DNA from: Sthenelais limicola
Taxonomy: Eukaryota > Annelida > Polychaeta > Phyllodocida > Sigalionidae
Direction: 5' to 3'
NCBI GenBank assembly: GCA_942159475.1
Contig: OW804094.1
Coordinates: forward strand, 52,882,966 to 52,946,965
DNA: 64,000 nucleotides
Below are positions 36,770 through 48,663 of the stretch, piece after piece; within the stretch, counting starts at the first letter, position 1; each line of letters starts with the position of its first letter. The notes beneath the pieces were generated by a model, which had not been told where the DNA came from, did not search any database, and saw only the letters and a list, made by a program, of their open reading frames with translations. Both the position numbers and the translations under genes were made by a program.

Positions 36770-39750
36770 TCATAAAACTTTATGATCGTTGAAAGAACAG
36801 AGATTTAATATCGCGGTAACATTGGGGCTATGGGACTTTCGCTGGACATGTCCACATGACGTCATGAAACTGCTACAGTAGCGCGACTCAAAAAATCGTC
36901 GCGGTGGACTACTTACGCACCCTATAACTAACTATATCTGGACCAGTACTGCTAGAATTGGCTGCATGTGCCTGGGCTGTGCTGGTGAAAACAGGCCTTT
37001 CGGATTCCTGCCAAAACTTACATGGGTCATATTCATTGCTTCCTATATTACAGGTTACTCTTATCTAATTGTATTATAATTTATTAATTATAGGTACAAA
37101 TGGCCTACATCTGTGACAAATGGCTGACGTGAGGCTTGTTGACGCCAGCCACATTGGCCGGCGTCTGAAAAAAGTTTTTGGGAACACTGTTATATACCGC
37201 AATTTGTGTGTTGGTCTTTCTGGATGTTCCGGCAAGATTCCTTTTATGAACCATAACCTGTTATTACACTAGATTGACCGTGACTGACCCACCATCTCTG
37301 AAGAGGGTGATAAGCAACTCAACTAAAAAGTGATTCTGTCGCCCGATTACCCGATACTTTCCCATAATTATATCCGCATGCTGTATATCTCGACCTGTTA
37401 TTCTACTTTAACAATACGTACGGCAGTCTAGTTAGCCTTAATGGAAACTTATATTAGTTTTTATTTTTTCATTGGAGGAATACATACATTATGGTCCAGA
37501 AGGTATCCGCCCTAGATTGATGCAGGATATTTTTTTATTTTCTGTTTTTGTTCTTATAGTTGTATTTTTTCTCATTTTTAATGATACTGCCCTCCCCCCC
37601 CCCCCCCTCCACCCTGCTCTCACTCCCTCCAACCTTGAAATGATTTTTTTCAGTCTCTAACTGCACCACTGCCTCACACAACGGTGCTTGGCAGTCACTA
37701 ACCATTTCGGATACATCCCTTTTGCCGGTTACGTTTTGCGAAGCACCACTTCCAACTATGGGAATAACGGTAGAGATTCACCGGAATGGTCACGCAATAG
37801 GCAATGTTTTCAAATCGGGTTTTGTCTACCATGCATTACGTCCTTAGACCAAAAAGGCTGGAAACTGATAATAACTGCCATTTCTCCTATGTAGAGTTCA
37901 CAAACGATGAGTTAAATAGGAAAACAGGTTGACATGGAAGGGATCGGTACAGTACTGGGTCACGACCGTGAAGCCCTGGGGCGACGGAGAGGGGTCAAAA
38001 TATGCTGGCTGCGCCTTCTTCTAAGAAGGCGGTTTTGACGCTCTATGTCCAGCAATGCTGTTTTGAAAACATTCATGCACTCTCTCCCTGTTCTAAATTC
38101 GCGCCATGTTTACTCCCGCTGCCTCCAGCCGCCTGCCAGCGCTCACAGGCTTGTTGACAACATGTGTTTATAGGGCGGGGGCATAGCATACTCGGCACAC
38201 TGTGTGGTGAGTTGGCTACGGTATTTAACACTAAATCAAATGGATATTGTAGGAAGGAGGGATAGAGACAGGGTGGGTGGATGGGTTGTGGGCCATTGGG
38301 CCATTATTTCCTTTGAAATAACAAACTTAATCTTACTATAACTAGCCATGCAAAACCTATGAACAGATCCTATCCTTGTGCGGTCACTTTTCTTGACGAA
38401 GCGGTGCCGTGTCAGGCTGATAAGCTGTAAGGGTTTACACATTAGCTCAGCACCACACCGCCAGAATCAATGCCTCAACACGAGATTTTTTTTGCACCAC
38501 TTGTGTCCTGCTTGGACCATTTTTAAACCATCCCAAGCTCTCCCAGCAAACAAAGGTAACATATACTATTTAAATCAAGTTCTCTTCTTGATTCAGAGGT
38601 TGGTATGTCATCACAAATCATTGGTTTCATAAAAAATGCTCTCCGTAAACATGGGACTGACTGTTCACGGTGATTCTCGAATTTTGCACCACCTATTTCA
38701 TTGACAGCAAACCTAGAGAAATAGCCCAGGACATGGCCCTCTATTCCCGCTGATTATGGCTCTCATATTAAACGTAGTCTAATATTTTTGGAAAGCCAAT
38801 TTAAGGAGTCTACTCATTTTTGTTCCAGCCTTTGAAAAGTACCCCATTTCTGCGAATTTTCAAGGCATTTTACCCACCATTGTTATGGTAAAACGCAAAA
38901 ATGAGTACATATTTTACCCCTGAGTTGGTGGGGGGGCCGGGCCCCTATTGGGGGTCTATATTTTATCATTTCTTTTGCAGTCTTTACTACCCCAATGTAT
39001 ATGCACCCCGTGATTTTGGAGCCAAAAAAGTGGCAATGAAAAAATGTTTCCTACATTTTCCCCCAAAATTGTTTAGTAAATGGTTGAATTTGTCTTATGA
39101 ATTAGAAAAGACTGGCTCTGGAATCCAAGTGCCAAAAACGTTCTCATTTAGTAAAACTAATGGCAGGGGTTCAGGCTAACCTAAAATTTTTACTAGACCG
39201 GCGGCCTATAGTGACCTTTATTTCCCACTAGTCCTCCTACGTAAAAATATGGCACAAAAAAATCACATCAAAAATCACATTTATAATAATGAACTGTTGG
39301 GCGGGTGGGGGCATGAAAAAGATGGAAATGTCTGGAATTTGCACCCAAAAAAAATTAATTCAAGGTCTGGAAATCAGTTTTTTTTAACCATAAAGTTTAG
39401 TCAGATCGGTGGAATTTAATAAGGGCATTCTGGTGGATTTCGGATGAATAGATATATATCGTAGCGTCTGTAATTATACATTTATACAGAATCAAGCTCT
39501 AAATTTCTAAAAATTTAAACACATGATATCAGTGCCTTGAAAATTCAAACGTCCATGACTTTCATGAAATTCAAGGCCATGTAATAACCAAAGATCTCAG
39601 GGATCAGGCTGATCAGTTGTATACAAAATACTAAAATCAGCACAACCTATGGCAATGCTGCTGTGCTATCTAGGAAGTTCTCGGTGGACTCTACTGATCG
39701 AGTAAGCCCAGAAACAGGTGGTAGGCCGAGATGTTTCTGGGCTTACGTAC
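36770..39750. other. non-coding stretch, no supported gene
   Basis: Only short frames without domains are seen. A poly-C run lies at about 37596-37608. At 39530-39580 there are CCTTGAAAATTCAA and AAATTCAAGGCC motifs like those near the ends of the hAT-like element in VPS72, so this part may be a decayed relative. Confidence 0.45.
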
Positions 39751-39759
39751 ATAATCTGT

Positions 39760-40805
39760 GTGGGGTTGAGACGGAGGCGCCCCGAGATCGAGGCGGCCAG
39801 ATCGAGGCGCCCACCGCATACATCAAAGCGCCCACAATTCCCTTTACGGACTCAGGACGGGGTTGAGACGAAGGCGCCCCGAGATTGAGGCGCCCAGATC
39901 GAGGCGTCAAGCTCCAGGACCGAGGCGCCCCGGGCTAAGATCGAGGCGCCCACCGCTTACACCGAAGCGCCCTGCCGCCAGTAGATCGAGGCGGCTACAG
40001 TCTCCGCTCGAGGCGCCCGGGCCTGAGATCGAGGCGCCCCTGCCTAAGATCGAGGCGCCCACGGCACACACCGAAGCGCGCACGGCATGGTCACGCCAGA
40101 TTTTACGGGGTCTTACGGCCAAGTACTGACACAAAACCTTATAAATGCAATATTTCAGCAGGCCTTTAGAGTAGATAAAAAGGGTCTAAATTCCCCAAAA
40201 ATTTCCACTCGCCCACAGGATGAGTAGCCAGGTAGGATCTACTAGTCCTTACCAAATTCTGGTCGCCTGGGGCGAATGGGCGAGCGTGTTTCGTGAACCC
40301 TGAAAAGCCCAATACAAATTGGGCTAATTAGCGATAAAACTCTAGGTGTATGCTGCATAGATTTACTTATCAGAGTGCGAAATTACCTTTTTTCACCCAG
40401 CCCCCCCCCTCTTTCCTCTCCTCCCCTCCCCCCCCCCCCCCCCCCCCCCCCAGGCCCGGGCGCCTCGATCTACGGGCGGCAGGGCGCTTCAATGTAAGCG
40501 GTGGGCGCCTCGGTCTCGGCCAGGGCGCCTCGATCTCGGGGCGCCTCCGTCGTACAATCCTTAGGACAACCAATTTACGGACTTAGGACAACCAATTTAA
40601 GGTTAGGTTTAGGGTTAGTTTTAGTATTGATTTCTGTTAAACATTCAGGCGTGCTTCGATCTAACAATGGCGGGGCGCTTCGATGTAAGCGGTGGGCGCT
40701 TCGATCTTAGGTCGCTTGGGTCTCACCCAGGGCGCCTCGGTCTCAGGGCGCCTCGGTCTCAGGGCGCCTCGATCCCGGGGCGCTTCCGTCGTACAATCCT
40801 CTATG
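39760..40805. mobile_element. GC-word array element(s) E2
   Basis: Left array (39770-40100): units such as AGATCGAGGCGCCC and ACCGAAGCGCCC. Middle (40445-40560) and right (40660-40800) arrays: the complement, GGGCGCCTCGATCT and GGGCGCTTCGATGTAAGC. The three arrays share unit order, not just unit sequence, so they are copies of one array. Termini are alike: GACGGAGGCGCCCCGAGA at 39770 and its near complement ending CTTCCGTC at about 40790. A core at 40559-40650, in inverse orientation, matches the E1 and E3 cores (GGTTAGGTTTAGGG). There is no ORF of note. A poly-C run lies at 40429-40452. Confidence 0.55.
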
Positions 40806-40809
40806 TAGA

Positions 40810-41690
40810 TTAGGTATTGACTCAAGGCAGGTGTAAGTACTACTGACGGTTTATTCAAATGGTCTCCTCCAGGAGCTGTCTCTAGCCAGTGGCCACACTA
40901 ATTATAATTCATGGCACCACACTAATTTATGGTAAAATTATTAATCGTTTGTTAGGTGGTGCATGTCTGAAATTCTGACTGAATGCAGAATGGCTATGGA
41001 GGATCGAATGTGATTATAATGATTTATTGCGACATCGAATTTACTACTATACAAATCCAACCTTTTTATTGCGATATCTTCTTAAATATCACACTCTAAT
41101 TTTGTCTTAACTATTTTTAGTTTATACTATTATTAATTATAGTTACTATAGCCTCGAGTCCAGACAGGTGCGATGTGGATGAGATGTTTTGTTGGAACTA
41201 CTTTATTTCTAAATAAAACCACAACTATAGCTCTGCTAAAACTAACAATTGATTCAGAATTGTACTTACCTGTCACGGTAATATATATACTATGATGAAA
41301 AATGGCAACAGCCTTTGCTTTTGGATGTCAGGCCGTAATTATGCATCTGAACGGAGAAAACAGTGATTTTCTCCCGAGTAGCCATGAACGGCGGGACGTA
41401 AACAGGAAGTGGGAGTTTGTTGACGCTTTCGTGTGAAGACCTGCGGCGGTAACATATAGTTCGCTCAGGCCGTTGGCTCAACATCCCAACATAGATCATA
41501 TTTTCATTACTTGATCAATCTGGCAAGCAAACAATGAATACACATTCATGAAAGCGATACACACTCATGGAAGTGACATTAATTTTGTCTTCCTTATGGT
41601 CTGGCGCTCAATTCCTAGTTAGTGCGCACTGCCTAGCAACGGTACTACTTTCATCATCAGAGGGGCACGTCAGTCATCTCAGCCCGAAAC
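40810..41690. other. non-coding stretch, no supported gene
   Basis: AT-rich sequence between two array elements. The short minus-strand frame at 41290-41499 has no recognisable domain and no supporting context. Confidence 0.45.
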
Positions 41691-41714
41691 ACGATCGGCC
41701 CGGTGCCTAGACTA

Positions 41715-42165
41715 TAGTCAGGCCGAACACCAGACCTATAGGCCCCGGGACCAATAGGCCCCGGGACCTATGGGCCCAGCTCTGGACTTATAGGCCCCAA
41801 GCCCCGCTCGCGTTGGACTTATAGGCCCCGGGATTTATAGGCCCAGAAGAATACTAAACCATACCAAAAATAACCCTAAACCTAACCCTAAATTGGTTGT
41901 CCTAAGTCAGTAAAGGTAGTAGTGGACTGTCCCTAGTAAAAACTGACTAATAAAATAATTATTTGACTAAAAAAAAATATATCACTAAGTTTTGAAGCGG
42001 GGCCTATAAGTCCAAAACCCCTGTAACGGTCGGGGCCTATAAGTCCCGAGCTGGGCCCATACGTCCAAACGGCTGGGCCTACCGGGGCCCATACGTCCAA
42101 TGCGTGGGGCCCATACGTCTGGGCCCATAAGTCCCGGGGCCTATACGTCCGCACCCCGTCAGGCC
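41715..42165. mobile_element. GC-word array element E3
   Basis: Left array (about 41725-41850): GGACTTATAGGCCCC-type units. Right array (about 42000-42155): the complement, GGGGCCTATAAGTCC, changing outward to GGGGCCCATACGTCC. The core (41849-41990) starts ATACTAAACCATACC and matches the E1 core at roughly four of five positions by eye. The decamer GTCAGGCCGA occurs just outside both ends (about 41717 and 42158) and may be a target-site duplication. No coding capacity. Confidence 0.6.
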
Positions 42166-42208
42166 GATGCTGACCCTGCTATTGCTATCGCTACGGTACT
42201 GTAGAGAT

Positions 42209-43343
42209 GCTCCCGAGACGTTAGGGCCCCTGGTCATTAGGGCCCTTGCCAGTAGGGCCCGGGCTTAGACGTTAGGGCCCCCGGCTTAGACGTTAGGGCC
42301 CCGGGCTTAGACGTTAGGGCCCTGCCATTAGGGCCCGGGCTTAGACGTTAGGGCCCCCGGCTTGGACGTTAGGGGCCCCGCCTTGACCTCGCTTGTTGTT
42401 GTACTAAGTGTATTTCACACCAGAGGGCAACAAAGAGGGGAGTGGTGGTATACCTACTACTCGCTTGTTGTGTGTATTTCACACCAGAGGGCAGCAGAGA
42501 CGTGGTGATATACCTATTACTAGACTGGCATATCACCTCCCCAGACTGTCACATATTCATATATGATATAGATCGTGGATATGCAATGTATATAATATAC
42601 CCTGGTCTAAAGTGATACTTTAGTTTTATGCATGTACATGTATGCATAATTGTTAGCATTACTTACTCCCACAAATGTCAGGGATGCTAGTATGCCATTC
42701 TTTGGTGGAAGAGGCCTCATCCTTCTTTCTTGCCCTTTTATCATAACCCTTCTGTATTGCCTATTTATTATTATTTTTAGCTATATAGATCTACTTCCCC
42801 CAAATATTAATGCAAATTTAACCAGCTAATATATTAGATTTATATAATAACTTAATATTTCTTCTTGATACTTCCCCTAAATCTTACTGCAAATCTAACA
42901 AGTTAATAATATATTAGAATTATATAATAACTTAATATTTCTTCTTGATATAGGCCTAGGCACATAGCAATGTCATAGGTTTGTTATGTGCCTACCAACT
43001 TATCAAGTGCTGCCCTCTGTAGGCTGTTCTGAGGGGCCCTAGGTTTCAAAAGTGACTAGCTACCAAGCCAAACAACAAGTCCCCAGTGCTGTCCTCTGTT
43101 GGCTAACTGTATGTACTACTCCTACTCTGAGGGGCCCTACCGTCCAAGGCGGGGGCCCTACCGTCCAAGGCGGGGGCCCTAACGTCTAAGGCGGGGGCCC
43201 TAACGTCTAAGGCGGGGGCCCTAACGTCCAAGGCCTGGGCCCTACCGGCGGGGCCCTAACGTCCAAGGCCTGGGCCCTAACGTCGGGGCCCTGGGCCCTA
43301 ACGTCTGGGACCAACCGGTTTGGGGCCCTAACGTCCGGGGACG
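42209..43343. mobile_element. GC-word array element E4 with 8-bp target-site duplication
   Basis: Flanked by GTAGAGAT on both sides (42201-42208 and 43344-43351). Its termini, GCTCCCGAGACGTTAGGGCC and the complement of the right end, agree at 18 of 22 positions. Left array (42209-42380): GACGTTAGGGCCC units. Right array (43130-43343): GGGGCCCTAACGTC units. The core contains two copies of a roughly 75-base unit with GTGTATTTCACACCAGAGGG. An 8-bp duplication is typical of hAT and a few other superfamilies. There is no transposase ORF. Confidence 0.7.
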
Positions 43344-43594
43344 GTAGAGATAGACTGACTATCTAGGTGCTACCGTGCACGCTCGGCCCACTGTCATGCA
43401 GTTCAATTATGGTTGATAAGTGGAACTCACATTATAATTCTGGTTTCTGGGCAATGAAATTGTCAGAATCAATTAAGTAATTTCTTTCCCGCTAGCTCTC
43501 CCAAAGCCCTACCCTCCCGCCTACCCTGGGCCAGTGGGTGCCTCTAGACTGTAGCACGTCGACACGCTATTGGCCTGCCTGGTGGCGCCCCGCT

Positions 43595-44343
43595 TATGGG
43601 GGTGTTCCACAGGTCAGAATTAGCCTTACGTCCCAATCGGTTTTCAAAAAACCGATCATTAATTCCGACCTGTTGGTGATATAGCTGTCGGTTCGGTTCG
43701 GTTCGATTCTAAAGACCGATCATTAATTCCGACCTGTTGGTGACATGGCATCGGCCCCAATCGGAACGGAATAGCACGGTCGGAGTATTTTAGGCAAACC
43801 AAGCGAACCAAAGGGCTAAAAACAATAATCCGACCGGTTCAATTCTCATCGGTTTCGGTCGTTTTTTTATGAAACCGATGGAAGCTGAATAGACGTTCCG
43901 GGCAGTTGTGACAAGTTATGGTCGGTTCGGGTTGGTCTGAATAGCATCTATTTGCGTGAGAAACCTATGGAAACCTAGGAAAACCGATGTGCTTGGTTTC
44001 TAATGGGCCTGTTCCACAGGTCGGAATAGGCCTTCGGTTGCAATTGGTTTTAATAAGAAACCAAGCACATCGGTTCGCTCGGTTCAGCTAAAATATTCCG
44101 ACGGTGCTATTCCGTTCCGATTGGGGCCGATGCCATGTCACCAACAGGTCGGAATTAATGATCGGTCTTTAGAATCAAACCGAACCGAACCAACAGCTAT
44201 ATCACCAACAGGTCGGAATTAATGATCGTTTTTTTGAAAACCAATTGGGACGTAAGGCTTATTCCGACCTGTGGAACACCCCCATTATTAAAACCGATTG
44301 CAACCGAAGGCCTATTCCGACCTGTGGAACAGGCCCATTAGTA
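43595..44343. mobile_element. large nested palindromic element, Harbinger-like ends
   Basis: The outer inverted repeats run from 43597 inward and from 44284 inward for about 210 bases each. They begin GGTGTTCCACAGGTC and are flanked by TTA on both sides, the usual PIF/Harbinger target. Each arm contains a doubled motif TTCCGACCTGTTGGTGA. A second pair of ends, GGGCCTGTTCCACAGGTCGG, lies at 44004 in the loop and, inverted, at 44284-44338 just outside the outer right end, so two related elements overlap. The interior has no transposase. Confidence 0.6.
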
Positions 44344-44970
44344 CCTTTGAGCTGTGGCGAATGGGGCCATCCTATGGACTACCATATTGGGGGCCATCCA
44401 CAAATGATGTCATGCCGTAGGGGGGGGGGAGGGGGGGTTGAATTTGTATGACAAGGTATGACAATTGGGGGAGTGGGGGGGTCAACTCATGTATGACATC
44501 ATTTTTTTATATATTTTCAATAATAAGACTACTGTAATTAATGGGGAAACTTGTGCTCTAAGTAAAATTCATTTGAAATACACCTTAGAATAGCTAGAGG
44601 CTTACTGCCAATACTGGATGCATCCTTCCAAGGCCTCTATAGGCCTAATTAGATATATCCAGATCATTTTGGTTTTCTTGCAGATCAAACTTCAACAATG
44701 GCACTGTGCGAAAACATCCCTGAGGGATATTGCGTTTTTTTTCTATAATAATTTTTAAAAAAACAAATGAATAGAAACAGGTGTAATGTAACTTGAGTGG
44801 TAGCCTTACACTGCCTTTATTAAATGAATAATAGGCCTATATAACAAAATCTCAAGCAATATGTCTGCTGGTATTGGAAATGTCTGCAAATATGGATGCC
44901 AGCAATTCATTTTTAACCACCATTGGTTTTGGAGGTCATGCAATCTTATCCTGATATAGACCCATGGATT

Positions 44971-45900
44971 TTACACATAGGTACCGGTAGCAATACAATG
45001 ACTGGTACTGTACCACACCCGTTGTCCCACCAGTCCCAATGCCAAGGATGGTATTTCCATGTCCTCAAGATCGTTCTTGAGGCAGTTGACACTAGGTGCT
45101 GTCACAACCAAGTCCAGTAGTGTGTACACATCACCTCTTAATCTTTTAAAGTGAAGGGTAGAGGTTGTAGTAGGTGGTCTAAACAAATGTGTACAGCTGG
45201 TTTATCAATTGGATCATTCTATTGGCAAAAAATTATATACATAGGCAGAAGCTGTTCTACGAAAATGATATTGTATTCGAAGCATTTCTAAATGAGGTCA
45301 AAATTCGATATCGATCTTTAAGATACAATGCAGCATTTGACTTGCGAAGCGGCAAATGGCTAAAGTGAGTCGATAAATAAGTGGAACAACTATTTAAATT
45401 GTAAATGTAGGAAGTCAGAGAGGTGAGAGTACTTAATTGTTTATGTTTCAAAAGAGTTCAAAAGTTGAGCCTTGTGTGATAAGCTGATGTAATTGTGTAT
45501 ATAAAAAAGATTTTTTGTTTAGGAAAAGGAAAGCCAACATGCGTTTTGTGACAACTAACTGCTGGAGTTAATTTTATACTATGAATGATTTGATAGCCTT
45601 TTTAAGATAGTGGCGAAGACAGAAAATAAAAAATAAAAAAAAATAAAAAAATAGGGTTATCGTAGGATGTGCCTTAGATATGTATGAGCCCAGATGGCAG
45701 GTATATTTGAATAAAACCCTTTAAAAAAAAAAGAAAAAAAAGTGAAGGGTAGGCAAGTCAAGTTCCCTTATATATATGTAAGGACTTTGTCACTCTCCTT
45801 TGAAGGTTCTCCAGAGTATTGATAACAACCATGTACTCAGGGTTCCAGACTGGTGCACCATGTTCTAAGTGTGGCCTGATCAGCCCTTTGAAAGGTTGCT
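44971..45900 (-). pseudogene. CR1-like LINE remnant, split by an insertion
   Basis: On the minus strand about 45890-45755 encodes a typical CR1-like post-palm segment (LIRPHLEHGAPVWNPEY, then LENLQRRVTK). About 45166-44971 encodes the next conserved piece (FKRLRGDVYTLLDLV). The two belong together but are separated by the 577-base retro-insertion at 45162-45738. Frames are degraded and there is no catalytic domain. Confidence 0.65.
45162..45738 (+). mobile_element. poly(A) retro-insertion with 14-bp target-site duplication
   Basis: AAAGTGAAGGGTAG occurs at 45148-45161 and again at 45739-45752. The insert ends in an A-rich tail (45723-45738) preceded by AATAAA at 45710-45715. This is the signature of LINE-machinery insertion of a polyadenylated RNA. 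The body has an open stretch of about 40 codons near 45249-45367 (QKLFYENDIVFEAFLNEVK) that I do not recognise. It could be a 5'-truncated LINE or a processed retrocopy of a host mRNA. Confidence 0.7.
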
Positions 45901-46535
45901 GGAATTACCTGTGTCCAGGTCCTTCTGATTATGCCCATAATCTTTTTTTTTGTTTGTTTTACATTTGGTAGAAACTTTTTTTTTTGTCCAACATCGGATC
46001 TTTATTCATTAGAAACAATTACATGCACAAATGATATATGGTGGGTGAAACATCGAGGTATTTTCTACTTGTGCGGTGATCTTGTTACACCAGTGAGTTG
46101 CGCGGCAGTGAGTTAGGCCTGCGGGCATGTCTATGCCCTCGCAGGCAGCGCTACGATCTCAATAAAAGTTAGTGAGATACCATCACTGGTACTCATATCA
46201 TCATCAGCCACCGCGTCTGTTACTTGTATCCTCTACCACCAAACCTATTCAAAATTTAAGCTATAGTACAGTCTTAGGACTATTACATTTATTAGAAGTA
46301 TATTAATAGAGGCAACACTCTATTATATCATTGGTGGAGAACAAAATAAGATCTTGGTTAATTGTGTTTTAATACACAAATTATCCCCAACTTAAGGGGT
46401 GGAGGAGTTGCTGATTCCATGGCGCCTGGTGGCATTAATTCTGCGAATTTCTCTTGGAATTCTGAACTCTAGTTCTTTATTTTGTTTAGTTTTTTCTTAA
46501 TTTTCTTATGCTTATCTTTGAAGGGTTCCTTTTGA

Positions 46536-47551
46536 TTAACATGATTCTGGACATTTTTCTTGAAGTTCTTTCTTCATTTTGTATTTTTTTCTGGTTTTTT
46601 TCTGTTTTTTTTCATCTACTGTTGTACATGATACAATATTTGAGAGTTGTGCCTGGGTATTCCAGGGAATAGAATATAAATTTCTGAATATATACTTCCA
46701 TGGTCTGAATTGATTTTCAGCTGATACATTATTTTCTGCCGCTACGGCAGAAAATAATGTATCAGATTTCAGGGCTCTTAGCCTTTTTTTAATTTCAGGA
46801 ATAAACCTGTTAAATAAAATGTGGTTATCATCAAATAATCTCTTGACTCTTAGATTATATTTCTCCTCCAGCTGTTGCGCCGACAGGAATCTTAGGTTAA
46901 TATCATACACATCTTTAATACATTTTATCCCAGCCACAATCCGGCTGTTGAAATTAAATGTTTTCTTATTGCTTCTGATATGAGAATTGCGCCATATGCG
47001 CTCATTGACAACTTCTACAGATGTTTCTGGGCGTTGTTTGTGAAAAACTTTTTCCCATACCTCCAACATTTCCAAGTAAAACTTGTGTTTTTTCTTGAAT
47101 TTTTCTCTAGAAAGGAATATGTCTTTCATACATCTGTTTTCTACTGTTGCTAGAGTGTTGAGCCATTTGCTATCTGGATTTAGTAGGGCTCTTTGAACCC
47201 ATCTTACACGATTTACCTTAATTATGTCTTTTAACGATCTGAGGCCTAGGCCTCCTCTATCATAAGTTTGCGTCAACCACTTGGTCCCTATTTTGTGTGA
47301 ACCATCTTCCATATAAAGTCAAGTATGTTTTCTTCTAATGTTTTGATAGTACAATCTTTAATTTTTATACAGGATAGTACATATTGGATTTTTGACGTGA
47401 GCAGAGAATTACATATGGTGACTTTTCCTTCCCCATGCATTGGCTGTTCTTTAATAATTTCAGCGATAGATGTACAATTTTTTTCCACCATTAGATCATG
47501 GTTTCTTGGATACACTACGTTATCCCCAGAATGTTCATTTCCTTGACCCAT
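46536..47551 (-). pseudogene. LINE ORF2 C-terminal region
   Basis: Two overlapping frames (47551-47288 and 47312-46536) cover the region after the RT palm. Motifs include a KWLTQTYDRGGLGLRSL block, typical of L1/Tx1 LINEs, followed by a Trp- and Lys-rich tail. A perfect 21-base-arm hairpin at about 46722-46766 lies within the coding frame without breaking it. Confidence 0.75.
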
Positions 47552-48660
47552 TTGATTTCTTTTATCGTATCATTATTGAACTCAATGCTACCTATGTTAA
47601 ACCCTTTGGTTTTTCGTATATTCAGATTCAATCCTGATACTCTAGAATTTTTTTTGATAGTCTTCAACGCTTTAATCAACAATTTTTCATTTTTGATGGT
47701 GAGAGAGATGTCGTCTGCAAATTGGATCAATTTGTTTTGCTGCTCTCCTATGCTCTATTTCATTATCTTGCCTTATTCTCTCAGCTAGTTTTTCAACTAC
47801 TAGAGTGAATAGGGTCAAGGATAGGGGGTCTCCCTGTTTCATACCTCTATTAATATCAAACCAAGAGGAAGCCAGCCCACTGTTACTGAAAAATGCTTTC
47901 AAGTTTTTGAGGAGCGTTTGTACTCATTTTATGGTATTTTCCCCTATATTATAAGATTCTAAGCATTTGAAAAGTAAATTCCAGCCAATAGAGTCATACG
48001 CCTTAGAGAAGTCTAAGGAAAGAATAAGTCCTTCCTTGTCCTTCTCCTGGAGCCACCAGGCGTCTTATAGCGTCACCTATGTATCTCCCTTTTATGAAGC
48101 CATATTGGTCTTGGTCTATTAGGTTGGTTAACAAGGGATTTATTCTATTCTCTATTGCTTTAGATATCAATTTATAATCAGAGTTTAGCAGCTTTATAGG
48201 CCGCCAATTGGTTATGTATCATGAATCAACTCCCTTTTTGGTATAACCCTGATTATGCCTTTAGACTGCTCCTTGGAAACCTTCGGTAAAACATTCATTT
48301 ACCATTTCCATCAATAAAGTTTTGATCGCTGGCCAGCAAGCCTTATAGAAGGCTGCTCCAAGCCCATCCGACACAGGTGACTTGCCCGACTTGCCCGACT
48401 TGGTATCCTTTAGGGCTGTCACAATTTCATATTCCGAAATAATTCTATCAAGATGGTTTTTTTCTAGCTCGTTTAATTTTAAAATTCTAGCTCGTTTAAT
48501 TTTTAATTTTTAAAGGGGCTGTAAAACTGTAAGAGTCTGGATGGTCCAGATTACTTTCCGAGTACAGCGTTTTATAGAAATCCAACCCTACCTCTAGGAT
48601 TTCTCTATGTCTAGTGACACTTTTCTCTTTATATATAAGTTGTTTGATTACCTTCTTTTC
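47515..48660 (-). pseudogene. LINE reverse transcriptase core, heavily broken
   Basis: The recognisable blocks are INRGMKQGDPLSLTLFTLVV (47902-47687) and the catalytic box IQFADDISLTI (47730-47515), where FADD replaces the common YADD. The fingers region between 48660 and 47910 is present only as short pieces in several frames (for example a region matching SLDFSKAYDS-type motifs at about 47990). It cannot encode a working polymerase. Confidence 0.75.
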
Positions 48661-48663
48661 TGC

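Noticed and set aside
39863..40134. Arg/Pro-rich ORFs on both strands
   Set aside because: Shadow translations of the GC-word arrays of E2.
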